Below are positions 1 to 6,486 of a stretch of 7,507 nucleotides of DNA, one piece after another. Below the pieces are notes generated by a model, which worked only from the letters and a program-made list of their open reading frames with translations, had not been told where the DNA came from and did no database searches. The stretch spans positions 1 to 7,507 of the forward strand of contig SLAD01000104.1 of NCBI GenBank assembly GCA_007126995.1, read 5' to 3'. Every line of letters begins with the position of its first letter. Position 1 is the first letter of the stretch. The stretch comes from Kiritimatiellia bacterium (GTDB lineage Bacteria; Verrucomicrobiota; Kiritimatiellia; SLAD01). The position numbers and the translations under genes were made by a program.

Positions 1-7
1 ATGCATC

Positions 8-1675
8 ATGAAAACCTTTGCGTTTTCGCTTCTGCTGGGCATCGCCATGAGTATCACGTGTTCGGGAGGGCCGACCCGACCCGTTCAATCCACAACGTTT
101 ACGATGCAGAGTCCAAGCGGCCCGGAATGGGATCCGCTCGCCGAGCAAGGACAATGGTTCAGAGACCCCGTAAACGGCGCGGTCCACGTCAAAGCGTGGG
201 AGTTTCACGATGACGATTGCGCGCTTTCGATTAAAGGCATTGTGCAAGACATCATGTTTGTTGGGATGGAATCAAATATCGTGGCATTCACCGTACTGGC
301 TACGGTCAGTAATAATCTTCCATCCACCTACTCGTTGAACGTGGCCGACAACAGCCACGACGAAACCCAAAGTACTGTGAACGGGTGGTATGCCGGCATC
401 ATGCGGGGAACACGAATCGTGGCCGAATTCGCCGTCGCCGACATGGCCTTGATTCCCGACATCTCCGCCACGCCACCCTATTACAATGATCCCGTTTCGC
501 CAGCGTTGGGTGGGCGGTATTTCATTGAAGCCATCAACGAGCATGAGCGGGCATGGTATTGTTGGTCGCCAGTTCATTCAGGACCGGATGTCGCGGGTGA
601 CTTTCAAGTCCCCGCGTGGGTTCTCGGCGACCTCGCCCCTGGTGAGACCGCTTCCGTCCTGATGGCGTTCCATATTACCAACGACGACGGCACGCCGGGT
701 TTGATGCCGCGCGAGGATTATCGCCATAGCGTCATCCGCTACAGTCAGGAACAACAGGCGGACGTGCTTTACAATCGTCATACATCGCTGAAAATTAGTC
801 ATTGGCTCGATACTTTGTTGATTGACAATGGCTATAACATTAAGGCACCGGATTGGGATTGGGAGCCTGGCGGCGAGCCCTATGAGCCACCGCCGCCGGA
901 AGAGTACATCTATGCTTCTGACGCCTCTGTCTTTTTCGATTCTGCACTGGATTTTGGCGATGCACCTCCACCGTATCCGACCATGCTGTTCGAGGACGGT
1001 GCGCGGCATGTGGTGGTGCCGGGAATCCATCTAGGTAAACTGATCGACTTCGAACCGGATGGGCAGCCCCATCCGGAAGCGCTGGGAGATGATCTCAACG
1101 GGATCAACGACGAGGATGGCGTGGAGTGGGCGGACTTCATGATTCGGGGATCCAACGCAACCCTTTGGGTGGAAGCGTCCACTGACGGCTATCTCAATGC
1201 CTGGATCGATTTCCATCAGGACGGAAGCTGGGATGAGCCGCTCGATCAGATTGCAATGGATGTACCGCTATCCGAGGGCACGAACCAGTTGCTGGTTGCG
1301 GTACCTCCCGACGCGGTCTTGGGCCGCACCTTCGCACGGTTTCGATTCAGCAGCCAACCGGGAGTGACCCCCGTGGGACTTGCCGATGACGGGGAGGTGG
1401 AGGACTATGCGGTGATCATCTATCAGCCTGGCCCATCAGTTGATGTCGTGATTACCGATATCACGTTTGACTCCCTCTTGAATCGGGTGACGGTCGAATG
1501 GAACGGCGAACTCCCGCTGCTCTACGAGACACAGCACTGCAACGACTTATTATCCGACCAGAACTGGACGGCATGGGGTCCCTGGGTAGACGCCCCACCC
1601 TACACTCAAACACATGACGGGAACGGGGTAACCGCTCGTTTCTTCCGGGTGACCGCGCCGTATGTTGCACCATAA
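8..1675 (+). CDS. Exported GEVED-domain surface protein
   Basis: A 555-residue protein, probably secreted or displayed on the cell surface; its ligand or role is unknown. It starts with a signal peptide (residues 1-17: MKT, then a hydrophobic core). Cys18 followed by SGG resembles a lipoprotein N-terminus, but the preceding S-I-T is not a proper lipobox. Residues 35-275 form a domain I do not recognise, followed by a Pro/Glu-rich linker (about 281-300). Residues 315-374 carry the DFGDAP...DGARH...LG..D.E.DG.P...A.GDD...DEDGV signature that commonly precedes GEVED domains. The GEVED domain follows (about 385-471), with the diagnostic DDGEVEDY at 460-467. The C-terminal 75 residues look like a beta-sandwich ending in FFRVTAP, typical of Verrucomicrobia-like secreted proteins. 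No sorting or anchor tail is visible. The frame is open to the left edge, so an upstream start cannot be excluded, but the MKT signal peptide makes ATG 8 likely. The GEVED assignment is firm; the function is not. Confidence 0.85.
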   Translation: MKTFAFSLLLGIAMSITCSGGPTRPVQSTTFTMQSPSGPEWDPLAEQGQWFRDPVNGAVHVKAWEFHDDDCALSIKGIVQDIMFVGMESNIVAFTVLATVSNNLPSTYSLNVADNSHDETQSTVNGWYAGIMRGTRIVAEFAVADMALIPDISATPPYYNDPVSPALGGRYFIEAINEHERAWYCWSPVHSGPDVAGDFQVPAWVLGDLAPGETASVLMAFHITNDDGTPGLMPREDYRHSVIRYSQEQQADVLYNRHTSLKISHWLDTLLIDNGYNIKAPDWDWEPGGEPYEPPPPEEYIYASDASVFFDSALDFGDAPPPYPTMLFEDGARHVVVPGIHLGKLIDFEPDGQPHPEALGDDLNGINDEDGVEWADFMIRGSNATLWVEASTDGYLNAWIDFHQDGSWDEPLDQIAMDVPLSEGTNQLLVAVPPDAVLGRTFARFRFSSQPGVTPVGLADDGEVEDYAVIIYQPGPSVDVVITDITFDSLLNRVTVEWNGELPLLYETQHCNDLLSDQNWTAWGPWVDAPPYTQTHDGNGVTARFFRVTAPYVAP

Positions 1676-1843
1676 AACCGCCTGACCAGAAGGACCTGCG
1701 GAGGATCAATAAGCGCCTTCAGGAAGACCAATACCAGCTGAATTAACATGGACGTTCACCTGCTAAATGGTTAATCCTAGAACTGAGCGGCGACCCTGCG
1801 ATGGGTGTCGCGCTTGTAATTCGAATAGGTAACGCCTAAAGAC

Positions 1844-1849
1844 AAAGGA
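1844..1849 (+). promoter_or_regulatory. Ribosome binding site of the DsrE-like gene
   Basis: AAAGGA lies 5 bases before ATG 1855, an ordinary Shine-Dalgarno spacing. It supports that start, the first of the four-gene operon. I see no convincing -35/-10 promoter pair in the 180 bases upstream. Confidence 0.7.
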
Positions 1850-1854
1850 TAAGC

Positions 1855-2292
1855 ATGAAGAAACTACTGTTATGCGCTCTCATCTGTTCTGTGATAACTC
1901 TCGCACTAACGGCTGCCGCAGGCGCGACTGAAGGCGTCAGAGATGGTGTGTTCGTTCATATTAGTAGTGGACCGGATGCCCCGCATCGCTTGCTGATGGC
2001 CTTGAATATGGCCAGCATGATGGCGCGCGAGCATGACGTGCTGGTCTATTTCGATATCGACGCTGTTCACGCCGTGCTGAAGGATTCCCCCGAAGTCTCG
2101 TACGCGCACTTCCCCACGCTGCATACTCAGCTTAGCGCACTGCAAGATATTGGCGTGACGCTGATGGCCTGTCCGGGCTGCCTCAAAGCGGCAGGGAAAA
2201 CGGCTGATGATCTGGCTGATGGCATCCAGCTCGCTGACCGAAGCCAGTTCTTTTCCTTCACCAAAGGCCGAATTCTCACACTGGACTATTAG
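1855..2292 (+). CDS. Exported DsrE/DsrF-like protein with CPGC motif
   Basis: A 145-residue protein of the DsrE-like fold. The family's cytoplasmic members handle sulfur transfer (DsrEFH, TusBCD) through a conserved cysteine. Here residues 1-24 form a signal peptide (MKK, a hydrophobic stretch, then AGA before Thr25), so the mature protein of about 120 residues should act in the periplasm. The Rossmann-like pattern is visible: strand GVFVHIS (31-37), helix with HRLLMALNMASMMA (44-57), strand DVLVYFDIDAV (61-71), then GVTLMACPGCLKAAG (100-114), where the family's active cysteine is expected. Cys106 and Cys109 make a CxxC pair, so either thiol relay or disulfide chemistry is possible. The end, GRILTLDY, is also family-like. 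It is the first gene of the operon, and its TAG stop overlaps the next gene's ribosome binding site. The family call is confident; substrate and partner are unknown. Confidence 0.85.
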   Translation: MKKLLLCALICSVITLALTAAAGATEGVRDGVFVHISSGPDAPHRLLMALNMASMMAREHDVLVYFDIDAVHAVLKDSPEVSYAHFPTLHTQLSALQDIGVTLMACPGCLKAAGKTADDLADGIQLADRSQFFSFTKGRILTLDY

Positions 2293-2295
2293 GGG
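2291..2295 (+). promoter_or_regulatory. Ribosome binding site that decides the lipoprotein start
   Basis: AGGGG overlaps the TAG stop (2290-2292) of the DsrE-like gene. It sits 6 bases before ATG 2302 but directly abuts ATG 2296, so 2302 is the better start. The arrangement suggests translational coupling. Confidence 0.6.
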
Positions 2296-2301
2296 ATGCG
2301 C

Positions 2302-3129
2302 ATGAAGGGCAGGCTTGGCGTCGTACTGCTTGCAGCCACGCTGCTTTGCGGCTGCTCACCAAATGATTTCATCCGTCGCATGATGGATCGGATGGCGCCC
2401 ACAGAGGATGTGGCGCTGGCGATGACAACGTTTGCGGCGCTACGGGCTGGTGATTTCACAGCCGTGATCGAGCGGCTGGATCCCCAGTTTGTCACCTCCG
2501 ATACAGAGTCGGACCTCGCGCAGATGGCCACAATCCTCAATCAAGGTGAGCTAGTCGAAATCGAATTGATCGGAACCAATCTTCATTCTACCCCTGATCG
2601 CAGAAGAACCGTTCTCACGTACCAATATCAACTGACGGATGGATGGGCGTTGGCCTCCATGGTCATCGACACAATCGGCGAGCAGAAAAGCATATACGGG
2701 ATCAACGTACAGCCCCTCCCAACTTCGCTGGCAGAAGTCAATGCGTTCACCCTGACCGGCAAAAGCTTACGCCATTATGTCATGCTCGGATTTGCAATCG
2801 CGGTTCCCCTGTTCATTCTGTGGACCGTATATCTTTGCGCCCGCACCAAGATCGAAAAGAAGGCGCTTTGGATCTTCTTTATTCTGATCGGAATCACCCG
2901 TATCCAGCTCAACTGGACAACCGGACAGATGGGTTTCCAGCCGATCGGATTTCAAATTCCGGGCGCGGGCATCTCCAAGATGGGACTCTACGCACCCTGG
3001 ATCTTAACGGTCTCCGTTCCGCTTGGCGCGATCTGGTTTCAGATTAAACGGCGCAAGCAACGGACGGCTGGAGCAGATACCGAGCAAGACGCAACAGGCG
3101 CCCCGCCCAAGGACGAGACGGCTGAATAA
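2302..3129 (+). CDS. Lipoprotein with NTF2-like region and three membrane helices
   Basis: A 275-residue protein of unknown function, counted from ATG 2302 (ATG 2296 would add two residues). It begins with a lipoprotein signal: MKGR, a hydrophobic core, then LLCGC, with lipidation expected on Cys18. Residues 35-140 read as an alpha/beta domain resembling the NTF2/DUF3887-type fold (ALRAGDFTAVIERLDP, then strands such as VEIELIGTN and RRTVLTYQYQL). I infer this fold from pattern only. Three membrane segments follow: about 158-179, 186-202 and 228-248. Between them lies a conserved-looking LNWTTGQ motif (about 203-209). The tail (249-275) is basic, then acidic and Pro-rich. With a lipidated N-terminus and three later helices, it should be held in the inner membrane with the NTF2-like domain in the periplasm and the tail in the cytoplasm. 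Its stop overlaps the next start by one base (TAATG). The gene is certain; the fold is tentative. Confidence 0.8.
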   Translation: MKGRLGVVLLAATLLCGCSPNDFIRRMMDRMAPTEDVALAMTTFAALRAGDFTAVIERLDPQFVTSDTESDLAQMATILNQGELVEIELIGTNLHSTPDRRRTVLTYQYQLTDGWALASMVIDTIGEQKSIYGINVQPLPTSLAEVNAFTLTGKSLRHYVMLGFAIAVPLFILWTVYLCARTKIEKKALWIFFILIGITRIQLNWTTGQMGFQPIGFQIPGAGISKMGLYAPWILTVSVPLGAIWFQIKRRKQRTAGADTEQDATGAPPKDETAE

Positions 3130-3626
3130 TGAAGGCGACCAGCAAGGCGATCCTTGTGACACTCGTACTGAGCGGAATCACTGCGCTTCCCGCTGCTGAG
3201 GCCTACACGGTTACCCATGGACACTTCGCTTGGGTACTCCATAACATATTGGATTCAGCGGGCGCGGGCTATTCCTATGAAGAGATCATGGAGGCGCTGA
3301 ATGCCGGCGAGCGGCCTTCACCGGAAGCGATTTCGCGCGCCATCGCCTCGCTACAGGCGGTCGGGTTATCGCCACACCAAGGATGGGATGCTGATCAGGC
3401 ACTGACGCTGCATGATATCACCAGCGTCGTGGTCCGCTTCCACGGGGCCGAAAACGAGGTTGACCTGAGCGATCCGGATGCCTGCCTGTCATTCGCGCAA
3501 GATAAGGGTTGTCATCCCATGGTTTTGCAAAACGTCTATCGACACCTCTTGCACGCTGTTCGCTCCCATAAAGCCCTTGACGCAGGTGTTGAGCTTGATG
3601 TACTTCCGTGCGTGATGGAACCCTGA
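3129..3626 (+). CDS. Small exported protein, three cysteines, unknown function
   Basis: A 165-residue protein I do not recognise. Residues 1-25 form a clear signal peptide (MKATSK, hydrophobic core, PAAEA before Tyr26), giving a mature protein of about 140 residues that is mostly helical. Residues 67-106 (EAISRAIASLQAVGLSPHQG, then WDADQALTLHDITSVVVRF) loosely resemble a single S-layer-homology-like repeat: helix, GL/GW turn, LT-x-x-D, then a second helix. This is a weak similarity, not an assignment. Cysteines lie at 119, 128 and 161; all should face the periplasm, and an odd number leaves one free for a partner or metal. ATG 3129 overlaps the preceding TAA by one base, so translation is probably coupled. 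The nearest AAGGA (3109-3113) is about 15 bases away, too far to be a standard site. The TGA stop in turn overlaps the ribosome binding site of the membrane protein gene. Confidence 0.8.
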   Translation: MKATSKAILVTLVLSGITALPAAEAYTVTHGHFAWVLHNILDSAGAGYSYEEIMEALNAGERPSPEAISRAIASLQAVGLSPHQGWDADQALTLHDITSVVVRFHGAENEVDLSDPDACLSFAQDKGCHPMVLQNVYRHLLHAVRSHKALDAGVELDVLPCVMEP

Positions 3627-3628
3627 GG
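3624..3628 (+). promoter_or_regulatory. Ribosome binding site that decides the membrane protein start
   Basis: TGAGG contains the TGA stop of the preceding gene and lies 5 bases before ATG 3634. The in-frame GTG at 3628 overlaps this site, so ATG 3634 is preferred. Confidence 0.55.
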
Positions 3629-3633
3629 TGTGT

Positions 3634-5181
3634 ATGGACCTTGTTCTCGTCAGCGAGCAAATCGCTAACCTGCAAATCTTAAATCAGTTTTTGCTCTCCT
3701 TGTTTCTGCTCATCCCGATGGTGCTGGTCGCGCGCACTACGGTGGCCGGAACACGATACTCCCCCATCCTGATCATCGTGGTGTTCGGCTTGATGCTGGG
3801 ATATGTGATGACGGCCAGCGGCGTGTCCTCGCCGGGGCTGCCACACTTTTCGTTGATCGACCTGATCAGCCGCACCACGGTGGTGGTACTGACGGTGACC
3901 TTCTTTGTCGGTGGCCAGGAGTTGCGCAAACTGATTGGGGGCATTCAATTGCCGCCCGACGAAATGGTGATCCCTTCCTCGGAAGAAACGGTGCTGGGGA
4001 CGGGCCGCACACAATTGATCTTCATCATTCGCTCCTTCTTTCTGCTGGTTGGAATCGAAGCGCTCTATCGTCTGATCATGGGCATCGAGATCGGCGACCT
4101 GAGCCGCTCCTATCCGCTGATCGCCTATCTCGGGTTAGTGGGCTCGGTGATTCTGATCGATCACAAGGCTCAGGTAGCCAACAAGCGACTATACATCAAA
4201 ATGGGCTTGGCTGAGATCGCTGGGGTCTTGTCGGTACTGCTGGTCGCGCAAATTATCGCACTTTGGATTCGACAGTGGATCGCCCTGCCCCAGATCTTTT
4301 TTGCCATGGTCCTGTCCGCCGGTCTTGGCGCGCTGCTGTACCGGTGGCGCTTCGGACCGACCATCCGCGCCCTGCTTTTCGCCGGTATCCCCGTTGTGCT
4401 GGCCGCCAACTTCATGATTGGCGGGTCACGCATATCCGAAGCGTTTGCGATAACCGGCGTCAACGCCCTCCTCGCGTACGGCTTCTTTGGGCAAGTCGTG
4501 TGGATGTTCGGGGGCATCGCGTTATTGATGTGGTTCGGCAAGACCGACCACGCCCGTAATCTGGCGCCGGGCATGGCCGGTTCCCTTTCGCATTCCGGCC
4601 TGACCGGCGCCTGTACGGCAGGTGATCTCGGTTTGATCGCGGCGAATCGGGCTCCGATCATGATCAACATCCCGTTCTTCGGGCACGTGTTCGTATTTTC
4701 AATCCTAGCCATCAGCGCGCGGCAAGAACAACTCTACTTGGGTCCCTCATTGTTGGTGGCCGTGATTGGCGTGGTCCTCACCATCATCTCCCTGCGCGCC
4801 ATGAGCCGCGCGGACGGGCAGGATGCCAAGGAGGTGCGGGCCTTGATGCAGTTTTCATTCGGCTGGCAGTTGTGCGCTGTCTTTGGCGGTTTTCTGCTCT
4901 TGCATGCGGCTGGCATCCCCTTGAACTTCACGGCGATGGGGGTGTCGTCGAGCATTTCGCATTTTGGTCTATTCGCCGCCACTCAAGGCGGCATGTTCGG
5001 CGATGAGGCTGCCGCCCTCATCCCCTTCGTTTTCTCGATGCCGTTTCTGGTGCATCCGCTGGTCTTCTTTATGTTCGGCCGGGCAATGGAACGCGATGGC
5101 CGGATGCCTCGCGGCCCGGTCTATCTCCTCGCAGCCATTGGCGTGGCGGGCATTCTGTACGCGCTCTTCATCGGCGGCTAG
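3634..5181 (+). CDS. Polytopic transporter-like membrane protein with duplicated SHxGL motif
   Basis: A 515-residue integral membrane protein, last gene of the operon. Hydrophobicity suggests about 14-15 helices, near 17-34, 44-62, 77-95, 126-148, 160-176, 190-211, 220-236, 243-260, 270-300, 345-360, 368-388, 406-426, 435-450, 461-482 and 495-513. A polar loop lies at about 96-126. Two segments match each other: MAGSLSHSGLTGACTAGDLG (from 314) and a second starting MGVSSSISHFGL (from 435). Both have a Ser-His-x-Gly-Leu core (His320, His443), small residues, then an acidic residue (Asp331; Asp457-Glu458). Paired Gly/Ser/His-rich segments between helices are typical of inverted-repeat secondary transporters, and GGSRISEAF (263-271) adds charged residues near a helix. 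FFVGGQELR (90-98) faintly recalls cation-antiporter helices. I cannot assign a family or substrate. It has no signal peptide. The start follows from the ribosome binding site; GTG 3628 is the alternative. Confidence 0.85.
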   Translation: MDLVLVSEQIANLQILNQFLLSLFLLIPMVLVARTTVAGTRYSPILIIVVFGLMLGYVMTASGVSSPGLPHFSLIDLISRTTVVVLTVTFFVGGQELRKLIGGIQLPPDEMVIPSSEETVLGTGRTQLIFIIRSFFLLVGIEALYRLIMGIEIGDLSRSYPLIAYLGLVGSVILIDHKAQVANKRLYIKMGLAEIAGVLSVLLVAQIIALWIRQWIALPQIFFAMVLSAGLGALLYRWRFGPTIRALLFAGIPVVLAANFMIGGSRISEAFAITGVNALLAYGFFGQVVWMFGGIALLMWFGKTDHARNLAPGMAGSLSHSGLTGACTAGDLGLIAANRAPIMINIPFFGHVFVFSILAISARQEQLYLGPSLLVAVIGVVLTIISLRAMSRADGQDAKEVRALMQFSFGWQLCAVFGGFLLLHAAGIPLNFTAMGVSSSISHFGLFAATQGGMFGDEAAALIPFVFSMPFLVHPLVFFMFGRAMERDGRMPRGPVYLLAAIGVAGILYALFIGG

Positions 5182-5331
5182 AGCGGTTTAGATAGAAGTG
5201 CAGCCGCGTCCTGTCGGCCGGCCTACGGCGGGTTAGCATGGAGGTTCCTGTTCGCTCGGTAAGACCATCCACCGCCTAACAACAGCAAAACGGCATTTAT
5301 CATTTATTTGCCAGGCAGGACCAGGTTTGAC

Positions 5332-6270
5332 ATGCCCGACAACCCGCGTACTCTTGCTGTAATGAGGGTGCTGAATGAGGTGGTATCCGGCTTGGCTGGC
5401 GGCCAGTCACAGGGACCAACCCCGTCCGCGAGACTCGGGCTGGTGTGGTTACTTGTCCTGCTTCCGCTGGCCCCACCCCCTCTTGCCGGCGCCGAGTCGT
5501 CGTCACCCCTGTACGAGCGTGTCCAGGAGGTTCTTGAACGAATCGAGGAATCGCCACTGGACGAACCCATCGTCGTCCAGTCCACCGACGATGACAGTCG
5601 CATTGAAGGCGAAGTAGCGGCGAGGATTGATCAACCGTTCGCAGCGGTCGCCGAACTTGTCGGTTCCGTGGAAGCTTGGTGCAAGTTGGCGTTCCTGCAT
5701 ATCAATATCAAAGCCTGCACCCACAACGAGACCTCCCTGCGCCTGTACGCGGGCCGCAAGCATTTCGAAACACCGGAAGAGGCGAGCGCTCTGGATCTCG
5801 AATTTCAGGTTAAAGACCAATCTGATGATCTACTGGCCGTCGTCCTGCGGGGAGATGAAGGGCCACACGGCACTCACGACTTCATGATGGGCCTGGTGGC
5901 AGTGCCGCTTGACGAGGAAACAACCCTGCTTGAGATGCAGTATTCGCTCGGCATCGGGACAGCCGCCCGGATGGCTATGGAACTCTACCTGAGCACAATG
6001 GGCCGGCATCGAATTGGTTTCACGCGCGACGACGAAGGCGAATTTATTGGCGGTCTGCAAGGCGTAATCGAACGCAACGTGATGCGCTTCTACCTCGCCC
6101 TGCAAGCACTGCTCGACACGCGCGACAAACCGCAAGAGGAGCGGCTGGAGGCGCGACTCAAACGTTGGTTCGAACTGACCGACCGCTATGCCGAGCAGTT
6201 GCGCGAACTTGATCGCGAAACGTATCTGTCGCAGAAAACACGCGAGTGGAAAGAGCAGCAGGACCTGTAA
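5332..6270 (+). CDS. Exported SRPBCC/START-like protein
   Basis: A 312-residue protein from ATG 5332, which has AGG (5323-5325) 6 bases upstream; TTG 5308 and ATG 5362 are in-frame alternatives. A long polar N-region (about 34 residues) precedes a hydrophobic stretch (35-52) ending PLAGA, so cleavage is expected after about residue 54 and the protein should be periplasmic. The body (about 80-262) has the strand/helix pattern and length of SRPBCC/START-like domains, which enclose a hydrophobic cavity that often binds lipids. Striking motifs are WC-x5-H-x-N-x3-C (Trp116, Cys117, His123, Asn125, Cys129), AGRKH (140-144), GTHDF (180-184), GRHRIGFT (224-231) and GG-x2-G-x2-ERN-x2-RFY (240-254). 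From memory these fit a widespread but unnamed exported bacterial family. The tail (266-312) is a charged helix. The gene sits 150 bases after the operon, on the same strand, possibly as its own unit. The fold is a moderate-confidence inference; function and ligand are unknown. Confidence 0.8.
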   Translation: MPDNPRTLAVMRVLNEVVSGLAGGQSQGPTPSARLGLVWLLVLLPLAPPPLAGAESSSPLYERVQEVLERIEESPLDEPIVVQSTDDDSRIEGEVAARIDQPFAAVAELVGSVEAWCKLAFLHINIKACTHNETSLRLYAGRKHFETPEEASALDLEFQVKDQSDDLLAVVLRGDEGPHGTHDFMMGLVAVPLDEETTLLEMQYSLGIGTAARMAMELYLSTMGRHRIGFTRDDEGEFIGGLQGVIERNVMRFYLALQALLDTRDKPQEERLEARLKRWFELTDRYAEQLRELDRETYLSQKTREWKEQQDL

Positions 6271-6307
6271 ACCTGCCAGCGATCCATTCCGGTGGAAGTG
6301 TGATGAG

Positions 6308-6330
6308 GGTCTGGATTGGTTCGCCAGACC
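6308..6330. terminator. Hairpin between convergent genes, possible terminator
   Basis: GGTCTGG (6308-6314) and CCAGACC (6324-6330) form a perfect 7-base-pair stem with a 9-base loop, in the 80 bases between the plus-strand SRPBCC-like gene and the minus-strand unit. No T-tract follows on either strand, so intrinsic termination would be weak. The position is what suggests the role. Confidence 0.35.
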
Positions 6331-6350
6331 TGCGGCCGCCCCCCTACACG

Positions 6351-6470
6351 CTACATCATCCGCAGGGCAAAAAGTATGGCGGCCAAAAGCAGCACGAGGC
6401 CCACCACGTCACCCGCACGCCGGACGGTCTTAAAGAATAGTTTGCCCTGCCTTTTCAAGGTTTTCTTCAT
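6351..6470 (-). CDS. Small single-helix membrane protein, 39 residues
   Basis: A likely small gene starting MKKTLKRQGK and ending at TAG 6351. The first 18 residues are strongly basic (eight Lys/Arg). Residues 20-37 form one hydrophobic helix (DVVGLVLLLAAILFALR). The basic N-terminus predicts the tail in the cytoplasm and the helix in the inner membrane. It begins 16 bases after the reductase stop on the same strand, with GGTGA about 9 bases before the ATG as a weak ribosome binding site, so it is probably co-transcribed with the reductase. It could be an accessory subunit of that membrane enzyme; only position supports this. A longer reading from 6563 would overlap the reductase heavily and is not preferred. 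I recognise no family. Confidence 0.5.
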   Translation of the reverse strand: MKKTLKRQGKLFFKTVRRAGDVVGLVLLLAAILFALRMM

Positions 6471-6486
6471 AGCGGTTGTCACCGAA

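Noticed and set aside
1742..1775. Inverted repeat ATTAAC...GTTAAT in the gap before the DsrE-like gene, and a nearby imperfect hairpin (1791-1812)
   Set aside because: The arms are only 6-7 bases with a 22-base spacer or bulge, and no T-tract or recognised operator follows; chance occurrence is likely.
2643..3047. 134-residue plus-strand frame within the lipoprotein gene
   Set aside because: It is out of frame with a gene showing a lipobox and helices, and its His/Arg-rich sequence shows no domain.
4170..4712. 180-residue minus-strand open frame inside the permease gene
   Set aside because: It is antisense to a clear membrane protein and its composition (many Arg, Pro, Thr, Asn) is what the complement of hydrophobic codons gives.
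5216..5223. GGCCGGCC palindrome after the permease stop
   Set aside because: It is a short GC palindrome with no loop or T-tract; not a convincing terminator or binding site.
6303..6440. Plus-strand 45-residue frame starting MRVWIGSP with GGAAG about 4 bases upstream
   Set aside because: The ribosome binding site looks good, but the peptide is low-complexity in style, has no domain or signal, and lies antisense to the better-supported small membrane protein.
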